Shown one piece after another: positions 45,987 through 54,835 of a stretch of DNA of 64,000 nucleotides (within the stretch, counting starts at the first letter, position 1; each line of letters starts with the position of its first letter). The DNA comes from Roseinatronobacter monicus. GTDB taxonomy: Bacteria; Pseudomonadota; Alphaproteobacteria; Rhodobacterales; Rhodobacteraceae. The stretch lies in contig NZ_VFPT01000001.1 in NCBI RefSeq assembly GCF_006716865.1, positions 3,343,001 to 3,407,000 on the forward strand. The letters are read 5' to 3'. The translations under genes were made by a program, and so were the position numbers. Below the pieces are notes generated by a model. That model ran no database searches and was not told the origin of the DNA. It saw only the letters and a program-made list of their open reading frames with translations.

Positions 45987-48269
45987 TTGCAGGCTTTCGG
46001 CACATCTCAGGGGGGAACCCGCCACGAAGATATCCGCTTTCTGACTGGCAAGGGCCAGTATCTGGCCGATATCCTGCCCGAAGGCGCATTGCATGCAGTG
46101 TTTGTGCGTGCACCCGTGGCCCACGCCCGCATCACCACGCTAGAGGTCAGCGCCGCGCGCGACATGCCCGGTGTGCGCGCGGTCTGGACCGCCAAAGACC
46201 TGCAAGACGCGGGGGTGAACGGGTCAGTACTGGGCGCAACCTTGGCCGACAGGCGCGGGGGCAAGGGGGCCGCACCGAAACGGCCCATACTGGCCGAAGA
46301 CACAATGCGCCATGTGGGCGAGCCTGTCGCACTGGTGCTGGCCGACACACACGCCCAAGCGCAGGACGCCGCCGAGGCTGTCGAGCTGGATTTCGAGGAT
46401 CTGCCTGTCACACTGGCCCTGACGCCCGGCGGCCCAACCCTGCACCCGGAGGCACCCGACAATGTGGCCCTTGATTGGGAATTGGGCGATGAGGCGGCGA
46501 CTAATGCAGTTTTTGAACGCGCCGCGCATGTCACAACGCTGAGTGTGCGCCAGAACCGCGTCACTGCCGCCAGTCTGGAACCCCGCGCGGCGCTTGCACA
46601 GTGGGACGGCACGCGGCTGCATTTCGCCTTTAACGGCCAAGGCGTGTGGACGATGAAACGCGAATTGGCCAAGCTGCTGTCGCTCGACCCCGAACAGGTG
46701 CATGTGTCCACGCCCGATGTCGGCGGCGGTTTCGGCATGAAGGTGATGGTCTATCCAGAGCATGTGGCACTTGCTGCCGCAGCGCGTGCCTTGGGCTGTG
46801 CTGCGGCTTGGGTGGCGGATCGGGGCGAATCCATCGCCTCGGACAATGGCGCGCGCGATCTGACCAGCACCGCCGAAATGGCCTTTGACGCCGAGAACCG
46901 CATCATCGGCTACCGCGTGCGTTCGCAGTTCAATCTGGGGGCGTATAATTCGCAATTCGGTCAGAACATTCAGACAGCGCTGTTTTCCAAGGTGTTTACC
47001 GGCGTCTATGATATTCCGGCGGCGCATTTGCAGGTGCAGGGCATGTACACCAACACCACACCTGTCGACGCCTATCGTGGCGCAGGCCGGCCAGAGGCGA
47101 TAACCCTGCTCGAGCGCACGATGGACATGGCCGCGCGCGAATTGGGTCTTTCGCCCTTCGCATTGCGTGCGCAGAATTTTATTCCCGCTGACAGCTTTCC
47201 CTACAAAACGCCAGCAGGCGAAACCTATGATGTCGGCGATTTCAGCCGTCTGCTGAGCCGCGCGCAGGACTTGGGCGATGTCAAAGGCTTTGCCGCCCGC
47301 AAGGCAGAAAGTGCGGCACGCGGGTTCCTGCGCGGGCTGGGTCTGAGTTATTATATCGAGGCAATCTTGGGCGACGATACCGAGGGCGCTGCGGTGGAGT
47401 TCATGCCTGACGGGCGGGTCAAACTGTATGTCGGCACGCAATCGAACGGGCAAGGACATGAAACGGTCTATGCGCGCTATCTGTCCGGGCTGACCGGGCT
47501 GGACGAGGCGCTGATTGATATTGTCCAAGGCGACAGCGACCTGATTGCCAAAGGGGGCGGCACAGGCGGGTCACGTTCCGTCACAGTTCAGACAACGGCA
47601 ACCCACGGCATGGTCGTGCAGATGATCGCTGCTTTTGCCGAGTTTCTGGAAGCGGAAATCGGTTCAGGGCCTGTCGAGTTTGAAGATGGTATCTTCTCGG
47701 CCCCCGGATCAAACCAGCGCCTGACCCTGAGCGAAGCCGTAGCCCTGGCCCGTACGCGCGGCGCAGAAGGCCTTTTGCGCCATGAGCGGCGGGTCAAGTT
47801 GCAAGGGCGCTCCTATCCCAACGGCGCGCATCTGTGCGAGGTCGAGATTGACCCCGAAACCGGCGCGCTGCGGCTGGACCGTTTTCTGGCGGTCGATGAT
47901 TTCGGCAACCTGATGAACCCGGCGCTGGCACAGGGGCAAGTGCATGGCGGTGTAGCCCAAGGGTACGGGCAGGCCGTGCTGGAAGAAGTTATCTTTGACG
48001 CACAGGGCCAGTTGCAAAGCGGCAGTTTCATGGATTACGCCATGCCGCGTGCTGCCGATTTCCCCATGATCGACTTTGAAAGTGTACCTGTCCCCTCACT
48101 CAATAACCCAATCGGCATGAAGGGCTGTGGCGAAGCGGGCACCGTGGGCGCACTGGCCGCACTGTCAAATGCAGCGCTGGATGCGCTGTGGGACAATGGG
48201 GTTCGGCATGTCGATATGCCCCTGACCCCGCAGCGCATTTGGTCATGGCTCCATGCCCAAAGCGGCTAA
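45987..48269 (+). CDS. Form-II CoxL-like molybdenum hydroxylase large subunit
   Basis: About 760 residues from TTG 45987 (GGGGGA about 8 bases upstream); the open frame reaches 45681 but that part overlaps the glycosyltransferase. Aldehyde-oxidase/xanthine-dehydrogenase motifs: GTSQGGTRHEDIRFLTGKGQYLADI, DVGGGFGMKVMVYPEHVALAAAAR, AYRGAGR at residues 362-368 (the form-II loop, not AYXCSFR of true CO dehydrogenase), and GMKGCGEAGTVG near the C-terminus with the active-site Glu. No CoxM or CoxS gene is adjacent, so the subunits must come from elsewhere. Substrate cannot be inferred; form II often is not CO. Confidence 0.85.
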   Translation: MQAFGTSQGGTRHEDIRFLTGKGQYLADILPEGALHAVFVRAPVAHARITTLEVSAARDMPGVRAVWTAKDLQDAGVNGSVLGATLADRRGGKGAAPKRPILAEDTMRHVGEPVALVLADTHAQAQDAAEAVELDFEDLPVTLALTPGGPTLHPEAPDNVALDWELGDEAATNAVFERAAHVTTLSVRQNRVTAASLEPRAALAQWDGTRLHFAFNGQGVWTMKRELAKLLSLDPEQVHVSTPDVGGGFGMKVMVYPEHVALAAAARALGCAAAWVADRGESIASDNGARDLTSTAEMAFDAENRIIGYRVRSQFNLGAYNSQFGQNIQTALFSKVFTGVYDIPAAHLQVQGMYTNTTPVDAYRGAGRPEAITLLERTMDMAARELGLSPFALRAQNFIPADSFPYKTPAGETYDVGDFSRLLSRAQDLGDVKGFAARKAESAARGFLRGLGLSYYIEAILGDDTEGAAVEFMPDGRVKLYVGTQSNGQGHETVYARYLSGLTGLDEALIDIVQGDSDLIAKGGGTGGSRSVTVQTTATHGMVVQMIAAFAEFLEAEIGSGPVEFEDGIFSAPGSNQRLTLSEAVALARTRGAEGLLRHERRVKLQGRSYPNGAHLCEVEIDPETGALRLDRFLAVDDFGNLMNPALAQGQVHGGVAQGYGQAVLEEVIFDAQGQLQSGSFMDYAMPRAADFPMIDFESVPVPSLNNPIGMKGCGEAGTVGALAALSNAALDALWDNGVRHVDMPLTPQRIWSWLHAQSG

Positions 48270-48329
48270 ACCCGCGCCCTTGCCCCTAACACCCCACATT
48301 CAGGCACATAAATGCTGCCAGATACACCT

Positions 48330-48359
48330 AGATCAAAGCCCCTGACCGGGCTTTGATCT
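48330..48359. repeat. Stem-loop, perfect 12-bp arms, between coxL-like and EF-hand genes
   Basis: AGATCAAAGCCC (48330-48341) and GGGCTTTGATCT (48348-48359) pair perfectly around CTGACC. It lies 60 bases after the CoxL-like stop. There is no T run after it. It may terminate or stabilise the upstream message. Confidence 0.6.
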
Positions 48360-48486
48360 GGGGTGCAGAGAGCGGGAAAAGCAGGATTCTGCCGAGGCGA
48401 AAACCCTGGCCGGAACTAATCGTTTCGCCAACGCTTTCACCATTGCAGCTGCAAACAACCTTCGTTCACACCAAGGAGACTGAACC

Positions 48487-48747
48487 ATGAAAAAGCAAAT
48501 CGCACTTGCCGCAAGCGTCTTCGCTCTGGCCGCTGCACCAGCACTGGCCGACACGCATGACCACGACGCGGCAGAGCATGACTTTCCGGTAGAGATGGAA
48601 GCCTTCATGGACGCCTATCCAGAAGTCACGCCTGAAACCTACTTCCTGATCGACACCGATGGTGATGGTGAGGTTTCAGAAGAAGAGTATGAGGCGGCCG
48701 TGGATGCTGGTCTGATCACCAGCGCCGAACCAATGGACGCCGACTGA
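48487..48747 (+). CDS. Secreted EF-hand protein
   Basis: 86 residues. Sec signal peptide MKKQIALAASVFALAAAPALA, cleaved before DTHDHDAAEHD. One canonical calcium loop DTDGDGEVSEEE (residues about 56-67) follows a helix-rich acidic region. The single hand and the acidic tail suggest a periplasmic calcium-binding protein. AAGGAG precedes the ATG. The region 48270-48486 upstream holds no other gene. Confidence 0.85.
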   Translation: MKKQIALAASVFALAAAPALADTHDHDAAEHDFPVEMEAFMDAYPEVTPETYFLIDTDGDGEVSEEEYEAAVDAGLITSAEPMDAD

Positions 48748-48829
48748 CCGCGGACAGGTTTCGTACCATCAAACGCAACGGCGGTGCATTCTGTGCCGCC
48801 GTTCGCATCCGAGAGGTGACAACAGCGCA

Positions 48830-49972
48830 TCACCCCTGCGCGATACCATCGCGCCAGACAGACACCACAGTCAGATCGCGCGCCAGAACCACAAAATCCG
48901 CCCGCGCGCCCGCAGATATGCGCCCGCGATCCACCGCGCCAATCAAATCAGCCGGAATGCGCGTGGCCATGGCCAGCGCACGCGCCAACGGAACCCCCAG
49001 CCCGACCAGATACGCCACCGATTGCGGCAGTGACACATCTGCGCCCGCAAGCGTGCCATCCTCCAGCGTCAGACGACCTTTCGCGCGCAAGACCTGCCGC
49101 CCGTCCAGCATAAATGCCTGCTGCGATGTGCCCGCAACGGCCATCGCGTCACTGACCAGAAACACCCCGTCAGGTGCTTTCATTGCCAGCGCCACCTGCA
49201 AGCTTTCGGGCGCGACATGCACACCATCTGCGATAATCCCGGCGGACAAGCCAGCGGTCAGGGCCGCGCCCACCAGCCCCGGCGCGCGCGCCTGCAATCC
49301 GCCCATCGCGTTGAACAGATGCGTGACGCAACGCGCTCCCGCCTCATAGGCGCGGTGCGCATCCTGCGCGCTGCATCCGCTATGGCCCAGACTGACGATA
49401 ATGCCCGCGCGCGCAAGCTGACCAATCTGATCTAACGTCACAGCTTCGGGTGCAAGCGTGACCATCAGCGCAGGCAGGTCTTGCGCAGCGCGCAGCAATT
49501 CGCGCAGGTCCGCGTCCGCCATTGGGCGGATCAGGCGTGCGTCATGCGCCCCTTTGCGCGCGGGGTCCAGATGCGGCCCTTCCAGATGCAATCCGGCAAA
49601 ACCCGGCACATTGTCGCGCGCGGCGGCAATTCCGGCGGCAAGCACCTGCCCGGTCACATCCGGGCGATTGGTTATCAGCGTTGGCATTATCGCGCTGGCC
49701 CCAAGGGCTGCATGGGCCGCGCATATGCGGCGCACCTGTGCTACATCGGTGGCCGCGCCGATCATGGCACCGCCGCCGCCATTGACCTGCACATCCACCA
49801 TACCGGGCGAGAGGATCACATCACCCAGATCCTGCACCGCTACGCCCTGCGGCACTGCGGCGGCATCGGGCCAGAATGCCACTATCCGGCCTGTCGCATC
49901 CAGCCCGACACAGGCGCGCGCATGAAGCTGGTGGCCATCAAACACCTGTGCGGCTGTCAGAACGCTGAGCAT
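48830..49972 (-). CDS. nagA: N-acetylglucosamine-6-phosphate deacetylase
   Basis: 380 residues. Amidohydrolase barrel with metal sites in FAGLHLEGPHLDPARKGAHD (Glu), VSLGHSGCSAQDA and CVTHLFNAMGG (His), and catalytic Asp in VFLVSDAMAVAG. It makes glucosamine-6-P and acetate. It follows the BadF-type kinase on the same strand (49-bp gap), so amino-sugar salvage is the operon's role. Confidence 0.92.
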   Translation of the reverse strand: MLSVLTAAQVFDGHQLHARACVGLDATGRIVAFWPDAAAVPQGVAVQDLGDVILSPGMVDVQVNGGGGAMIGAATDVAQVRRICAAHAALGASAIMPTLITNRPDVTGQVLAAGIAAARDNVPGFAGLHLEGPHLDPARKGAHDARLIRPMADADLRELLRAAQDLPALMVTLAPEAVTLDQIGQLARAGIIVSLGHSGCSAQDAHRAYEAGARCVTHLFNAMGGLQARAPGLVGAALTAGLSAGIIADGVHVAPESLQVALAMKAPDGVFLVSDAMAVAGTSQQAFMLDGRQVLRAKGRLTLEDGTLAGADVSLPQSVAYLVGLGVPLARALAMATRIPADLIGAVDRGRISAGARADFVVLARDLTVVSVWRDGIAQG

Positions 49973-50021
49973 TGTCTCTCCCTGCCGCTTAAGGGCGAAG
50001 CTTGCGTTTTGCTGCGCGACA

Positions 50022-50906
50022 TCATGGTTTCATGCTTTCAAACTTTTGACGCGCAATCCACAGCGCACCGTCCAACGCCGTTCCCGCCGGATCGGCGCGG
50101 CGCAGCAGCCCGCCGCCCTGAAATATCATGCGCTCCAACAAAACCGGGCCCAGCCCCCCAGTTGCAGCAACCGGCAGATCAGCATACCCCTGCTGTAACT
50201 GCCGGATCGCGCTGCGGAAATAGGCGCAAGCCGCATCCAGAATGGCACCTGCAATAGGACAATGCGCTTGCGCCTGTTCCAGCACAAGCGGTGCCAGCGT
50301 GGCAAAATCGGCAGGGCGGGCATCGGCGGCGAAGCGGATGATCGCGCCCACTGCGCCGAAACGCGCCCATAGCAGACGTGTCAAAGGCCCAGACTCGGCC
50401 AGCCCGTCCTGCGCCAGCAAACAGCACCGCAGCGCCGCGCGCCCGATCCATGCGCCGCTGCCATCATCCCCCAGCACCAGACCATGCCCGCCGACGCGCA
50501 CTATGCCCTCCGCTGTCTGGCGCGCCAGAACTGATCCGGTTCCCACAGCCATGACAATGCCATTGCCCTCTGGGAACGCTCCTTTGGCGGCAATGTCGAT
50601 ATCGCCCAGCACAGTCACATTCCGATAGGGCAAACGGGCCGCGATCTGCGGTTGCGCGCCTGCTTCGGTCGCTCCGGCCAGTCCCAGAACGAAGACAGGC
50701 CTTGGCACACAGTCGCCCCCGGCCAGCGCAAGTGCCTGCATATGGCACCGCTCCAGCAGGGCTGCGATTTCCCCCAAGGCGGCATCAGGATTGGTGAAAA
50801 CATTGGCAGGCCCGCCGCAAAGCACTGCGCCGCGTCGCCCGTCCGCCAGTTCTGCCTGTGCACGGCAGCCGGTCCCGCCACCATCCAGCCCGATGAAAAT
50901 CTGCAT
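50022..50906 (-). CDS. BadF/BadG-type N-acetylglucosamine kinase-like ATPase
   Basis: 294 residues from ATG 50906; the frame opens further upstream over murQ's promoter. The ASKHA fold starts IFIGLDGGGTGCRAQAEL (phosphate 1) and has GTGSVLARQTAE, GHGLVLGDDGSGAWIGRAAL and AATGGLGPVLLERM. Members phosphorylate GlcNAc, and in some bacteria MurNAc. The position between nagA and murQ favours a cell-wall amino-sugar substrate. The 175-bp space to murQ is a divergent promoter. Confidence 0.87.
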   Translation of the reverse strand: MQIFIGLDGGGTGCRAQAELADGRRGAVLCGGPANVFTNPDAALGEIAALLERCHMQALALAGGDCVPRPVFVLGLAGATEAGAQPQIAARLPYRNVTVLGDIDIAAKGAFPEGNGIVMAVGTGSVLARQTAEGIVRVGGHGLVLGDDGSGAWIGRAALRCCLLAQDGLAESGPLTRLLWARFGAVGAIIRFAADARPADFATLAPLVLEQAQAHCPIAGAILDAACAYFRSAIRQLQQGYADLPVAATGGLGPVLLERMIFQGGGLLRRADPAGTALDGALWIARQKFESMKP

Positions 50907-51081
50907 CTTACCCCCTGTCGGAGAGTCATGCCGAAAATGCCCGCGATGAAAAGCGGTTTTTACGCCGCGCAGGCATTGCAACGGTTGCCGCACCCTCACG
51001 GGCTTGCCATGATCCCACAGACGCCACATACCCATAGGGCGCGGGCACCCGGCCCCGAACTCCGACCAGAGGCATAGACCA

Positions 51082-51963
51082 ATGACCGAATTTGCCGACC
51101 CCAGATACCGCCTGCTGGACAGTTGGGACAGCCAGACCGCCCTTGCCGCAATCTGGGAAAGCCAGCTTGCCGCGCTGGCCTGTATACAGCCCGCCCTGCC
51201 CGTTCTGGCCGAAGTGGTCGAAGCCGCGCTGCCCGGCCTGCGCGGGGGCGGGCGGCTGGTCTATGCGGGGGCGGGCACCTCGATCCGTATTGCGGTGCAG
51301 GATGGCACCGAACTTGGCCCGACCTTCAACTGGCCAGAGGCCCGCACCCTGTATCTGATTGCAGGCGGCACAACCGCGCTGATGGTGGGCGTAGAGGGGG
51401 CCGAAGACAATGTGCAAGACGCCCGCGCACAGGTCAATGCAGCGGCGCTGACGCGCCACGATGTGGTGATCGGCCTTGCCGCCAGCGGGCGCACGCCCTT
51501 TACCGTGGCCGCGCTGGAGGCGGCGAAAGCGACAGGCGCTTTGACTGTGGGCATTGCCTGCAACCCCGATACCGCGTTGCTGCAAGCCGCCCGCTACGGG
51601 GTCTTGCTAGAGACAGGCGCGGAAGTTGTCGCAGGCTCGACCCGGATGAAGGCGGGCACGGTGCAAAAAGTAGTGCTCAACATGCTGTCCACACAGATCA
51701 TGGTGCGCCTTGGGCATGTGCATGACGGGCTGATGGTCGATATGCGCCCGCAAAACCAAAAATTGCGCGCCCGTGCCTGTGACATGGTCGCGCGCATCGC
51801 AGATGTGGCGCACATGCAGGCCGAAGACGCACTGACCCGCACCGATTGGCGGATCAAACCCGCCGTTCTGGTGGCGCGCGGAGCCACGCCAGAGCAGGCC
51901 ATGGCCGCGCTGGAAGATACAGGGGGCATTTTGCGCCATGCCCTGTCCCGCATCGCCCCCTGA
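51082..51963 (+). CDS. murQ: N-acetylmuramic acid 6-phosphate etherase
   Basis: 293 residues with a SIS domain: GAGTSIRIAVQDGTELGPTF, ALMVGVEGAEDNVQDA and VVIGLAASGRTPFTVAALEAAK. The segment GAEVVAGSTRMKAGTVQKVVLNMLST is diagnostic of MurQ. It cleaves the lactyl ether of MurNAc-6-P to GlcNAc-6-P, which NagA then uses. Divergent from the kinase. Forms a short peptidoglycan-recycling locus with the two minus-strand genes. Confidence 0.93.
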   Translation: MTEFADPRYRLLDSWDSQTALAAIWESQLAALACIQPALPVLAEVVEAALPGLRGGGRLVYAGAGTSIRIAVQDGTELGPTFNWPEARTLYLIAGGTTALMVGVEGAEDNVQDARAQVNAAALTRHDVVIGLAASGRTPFTVAALEAAKATGALTVGIACNPDTALLQAARYGVLLETGAEVVAGSTRMKAGTVQKVVLNMLSTQIMVRLGHVHDGLMVDMRPQNQKLRARACDMVARIADVAHMQAEDALTRTDWRIKPAVLVARGATPEQAMAALEDTGGILRHALSRIAP

Positions 51964-52079
51964 CCAGCGTCCCAACACAACGGGGCTGTCCAGTTTCGGC
52001 GCAGTGCCGCGATTAGCGGTTTTCAGCTTGAGCGCGAGGGGTTAAGCTGAGCGCTCAGACAGTGCCGGGGAAAAACAGC

Positions 52080-52490
52080 GTGAACAAATCCATTCTTGAC
52101 CGTCTGGAAGCACAGGGTCTGCGCATGACCGATCAGCGCCGCACCATTGCCCGCGTGATCGAGACATCCGATGACCACCCCGATGTCGAGGAGCTACACG
52201 CCCGCGCCAATGCACTGGATGCACGGATTTCATTGGCGACTGTGTATCGCACTGTGAAATTGCTGGAGGAAACCGGCATTCTGGACCGGCTGGAATTTGG
52301 CGACGGGCGCGCGCGATTCGAGGACAGCGAGCGCGCCCATCACGACCATCTGATCGACATGGACACAGGCGATGTGATCGAGTTCTGCGACCCGGAGATC
52401 GAGGCTTTGCAAGAAAAAATCGCACGCCGCCTCGGCTACCGGCTGGAAGGGCACCGGCTGGAATTGCTGGGGCGCAAGCTGAAGCAATAA
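52080..52490 (+). CDS. Fur-family transcriptional regulator
   Basis: 136 residues from GTG 52080; an alternative GTG at 52062 lacks support. The N-terminal winged helix reads MTDQRRTIARVIETSDDHPDVEELHARA...SLATVYRTVKLLEETGIL. The metal region HHDHLIDMDTGDVIEF has two histidines in a row but no zinc CXXC pair, so this may be the Mur/Fur-type branch common in Rhodobacterales. Copy 2 of the dispersed repeat begins one base after the stop. Confidence 0.9.
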   Translation: MNKSILDRLEAQGLRMTDQRRTIARVIETSDDHPDVEELHARANALDARISLATVYRTVKLLEETGILDRLEFGDGRARFEDSERAHHDHLIDMDTGDVIEFCDPEIEALQEKIARRLGYRLEGHRLELLGRKLKQ

Positions 52491-52491
52491 A

Positions 52492-52738
52492 GGGCAGTTA
52501 TGCGGGACTTTGCAGGCATTGCGTTTCCGGGTGCAAAGCCGCGCAGCGTCGGGCCGCGGTGCGGCGATCCGCAATTGAAGTTAAAGCACTTTATGCCAGC
52601 CACATCCGAGCAAGATCAGAGCGTTGTGCTGGTGGCAGCCAAATCGCCGTGCCCGTGGGCGGCCCGGAGATGCGCGGCGGGCTGACGCCCTTGATTCCGC
52701 GCGGAGGCAAACGAACGCAAAGTCCCGCATAACTGCCC
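52492..52738 (+). repeat. Dispersed repeat copy 2 with perfect 22-bp terminal inverted repeats, MITE-like
   Basis: Bases 52492-52513 are the exact inverse complement of 52717-52738 (22 bp), bounding a 247-bp unit. Its core 52509-52702 is the same repeat as at 12234-12427. There is no coding potential I trust (a 61-codon frame at 52500 is interrupted by TAG in the other copy) and no target duplication is obvious. The unit starts immediately after the Fur gene. It could be a non-autonomous element or a very large hairpin acting at the 3' end of the message. Confidence 0.9.
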
Positions 52739-52837
52739 CTCACATCCGCGTTGGAGAGTGAGAGAAGGGTTGGTTGCTTTCGCGACGGGTTAAGGGCTGG
52801 GAGAGTGGCTTCCAGCGCCTGTCACGGAGGAATACCG

Positions 52838-54037
52838 ATGGGTGTTGTGGAAGTTTTGGATCCGGTTCAGCCGACGCGAGCTGGTGGCTGGAAAGTGGAT
52901 GTAAGCCGGGGTGAGCGGAATGGGCGGGTGTCGTCCGAATGGTTCAACCGGCCCGATGATGAGCGGTATCTGTCGCTCGACGATCTCTGGGCCAATGTGA
53001 AGGGCCGGTCCGAGCGCAGCCGCAGCCGGGTGGTGCAGACGGCGGACATCCGGGTCGAGGCTGCGCGCGACAACCCCGAGCGGTTGCATCTGATGCTGCC
53101 GAAAGCGCAGGAACCGGTGGCGCCTACGCACTGGGCCTTCGGCCAGCTGGCCAGCATCGTCGGCGCTCCGGCGTCATATCTGCGGCAGTTGCCAGCGCCG
53201 CTGGCGGGGATCAACCTGCAATACGGCCTGACCAACCACCGCGCCGAGCAAGTGAAGACTTTTGAGACGGAAGACGGCCGCACCGAACTGCGCGCGGTGA
53301 CCGGCCCCGATTATGGCCGCATCCACGATTTCGAGCTGGTCGAGGCCGTGCAACGCATCGCGGGCAATGGCACGGGCGACACGCGCTGGAAGGTGCCGGG
53401 TGTGCTCGACTGGTCGACAGGGGTCTACAACCCCGGTGTCGAGATCAGCCGCGACACGACCACGCTCTATGCCTCGGACCGCGATGTCTTCCTGTTCCTC
53501 GTCGATGATCGCAACCCGATCGAGGCGGGCCGGCTGCCCGATGGCTCGCCCGATCTCTACTTCCGGGGCTTTTACTGCTGGAACTCCGAGGTGGGCGCGA
53601 AGACCCTTGGCATAGCAAGTTTCTACCTGCGGGCAGTGTGTCAAAACAGGAATTTGTGGGGTGTCGAAGATTTCCAGGAGATCCGGATCCGGCATTCGAA
53701 ATACGCGGCCTCGCGCTTCGCGCATGAGGCCGCCCCGGCGCTGACGCGGTTCGCCAATTCCTCGCCGCAAGGGTTTGTGAACGGGATCAAGGCCGCACGG
53801 CAGCAGATCGTGGCGCGGACGGATGAGGACCGCGCGGATTTCCTGCGCAAGCGCGGCTTCTCGAAGGCCGAATCCGGCAAGATCATCGAGAAAGTGCTGA
53901 TGGAAGAGGAGCGCCCGCCCGAGTCGATCTTCGACTTCGTGCAGGGCATCACACGGCTTGCGCGCGACAAGACCCAGCAGGATGCCCGCCTCGACATGGA
54001 AGGGCGCGCGAAAAAGCTGCTCGACCGGGTCGGCTGA
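52838..54037 (+). CDS. DUF932-family plasmid/phage-type protein
   Basis: 399 residues from ATG 52838, with ACGGAGG 6 bases upstream. DUF932 pattern: THWAFGQLASIVGAPASYLRQLP, NHRAEQVKTFETEDG, RAVTGPDYGRIHDFELVEAVQRI, GVYNPGVEISRDTTTLYASDRDVFLFLVDDRNPIE and LYFRGFYCWNSEVGAKTLGIASFYLRAVCQNRNLWG. Such proteins are widespread on plasmids and integrative elements; function is unknown, and an antirestriction role has been suggested for related families. First gene of the accessory block. Confidence 0.88.
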   Translation: MGVVEVLDPVQPTRAGGWKVDVSRGERNGRVSSEWFNRPDDERYLSLDDLWANVKGRSERSRSRVVQTADIRVEAARDNPERLHLMLPKAQEPVAPTHWAFGQLASIVGAPASYLRQLPAPLAGINLQYGLTNHRAEQVKTFETEDGRTELRAVTGPDYGRIHDFELVEAVQRIAGNGTGDTRWKVPGVLDWSTGVYNPGVEISRDTTTLYASDRDVFLFLVDDRNPIEAGRLPDGSPDLYFRGFYCWNSEVGAKTLGIASFYLRAVCQNRNLWGVEDFQEIRIRHSKYAASRFAHEAAPALTRFANSSPQGFVNGIKAARQQIVARTDEDRADFLRKRGFSKAESGKIIEKVLMEEERPPESIFDFVQGITRLARDKTQQDARLDMEGRAKKLLDRVG

Positions 54038-54051
54038 CGCGATCCTTTTGA

Positions 54052-54083
54052 ACGTGGCCGCCCAAGCCAACGGGCGGCCACGT
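54052..54083 (+). terminator. Hairpin after the DUF932 gene
   Basis: ACGTGGCCGCCC (54052-54063) and GGGCGGCCACGT (54072-54083) pair perfectly with an 8-base loop, 14 bases after the stop. It is GC-rich but not followed by T's. Confidence 0.55.
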
Positions 54084-54118
54084 CCGTTTCACATTCTGCA
54101 TGGCCATTCACATCACCG

Positions 54119-54160
54119 CCGCCGCCCCCTTTCGAGGAAGAGGGCGGCGGTTTGGTCTTT
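54119..54160 (+). terminator. Second GC-rich hairpin with partial T run
   Basis: CCGCCGCCC (54119-54127) and GGGCGGCGG (54142-54150) pair, followed by TTTGGTCTTT. Together with the hairpin at 54052 it insulates the DUF932 gene from what follows. Confidence 0.45.
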
Positions 54161-54211
54161 GACGGTTTGAAGCGGGGAGAGAGGCTTTCCGCGCCGTCGG
54201 AGATATCAGCC

Positions 54212-54730
54212 ATGTTCGACTTGCCCCTGCCGTTTCACCCGACCCCTCGCCCAAGCGGCCCCGCGTCACACAGCCCAAATGGCACCGCTGATCCCAATCG
54301 CCCCTTCGCCCTGACAGTCTCAAACACCTTGCCCGCCGCGCAGATGTCGGGCTGGGCCGCGCCCATGGTCCTTGCCCGTTTTGCCACACTGACTGAAGCC
54401 ATGCAGGGCGCGATCGATCACGCCGAGAACATGGCCCGCAATGCTGCCCCGCAGATGATTGCCATTTTGGACCGCGACGCGCGTCTGGTGCTCGCGGGTG
54501 CGGCCAGCGAAAGCGCAGTGGCCTGGTGCCACCCGGTGACCAGTGCCGCCGAGGCGCGCTCCGTGGTGCATGAGGCAAGCCAGCTGCGCGCACAGGCGGG
54601 CCGTGCCGCCGATTGGCGTGAGGCTGATCTGGCACAGCGGCTGCGCCAGCGTGCCGATCTGCTGGATGCGCGTCTGGTCGATCCGCTCTGGCGCGCATTT
54701 GCCGCCCGCGCGCTGCAACTGGCCGCGTGA
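54212..54730 (+). CDS. Conserved accessory protein of unknown function
   Basis: 172 residues from ATG 54212 (a TTG further up at 54152 would lengthen it; no good ribosome site is seen for either). The first 45 residues are proline-rich. From about residue 55 it is helical: LARFATLTEAMQGAIDHAENMARNAAPQMIAILDRDARLVLAGAA, then an arginine/alanine-rich tail RADLLDARLVDPLWRAFAARAL. I do not recognise it. Its place between DUF932 and other small accessory genes suggests a conserved cluster. Confidence 0.7.
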   Translation: MFDLPLPFHPTPRPSGPASHSPNGTADPNRPFALTVSNTLPAAQMSGWAAPMVLARFATLTEAMQGAIDHAENMARNAAPQMIAILDRDARLVLAGAASESAVAWCHPVTSAAEARSVVHEASQLRAQAGRAADWREADLAQRLRQRADLLDARLVDPLWRAFAARALQLAA

Positions 54731-54835
54731 GGCCCACAGAGTCAGAGGCGGGCAGGGCAGAGATGCGCTTTGCGGGGGAAGAGGAATGATCGCCCCGCGA
54801 CGCGTACGTCCCCCGCCTGTTTCAAGGAGAGAACG

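Noticed and set aside
46224..47528. 434-codon minus-strand frame opposite the CoxL-like gene
   Set aside because: Shadow of the molybdenum-hydroxylase gene.
52500..52685. 61-codon frame within the dispersed repeat
   Set aside because: Closed by TAG in the other copy, and the differences between copies are not arranged by codon, so coding is unlikely.
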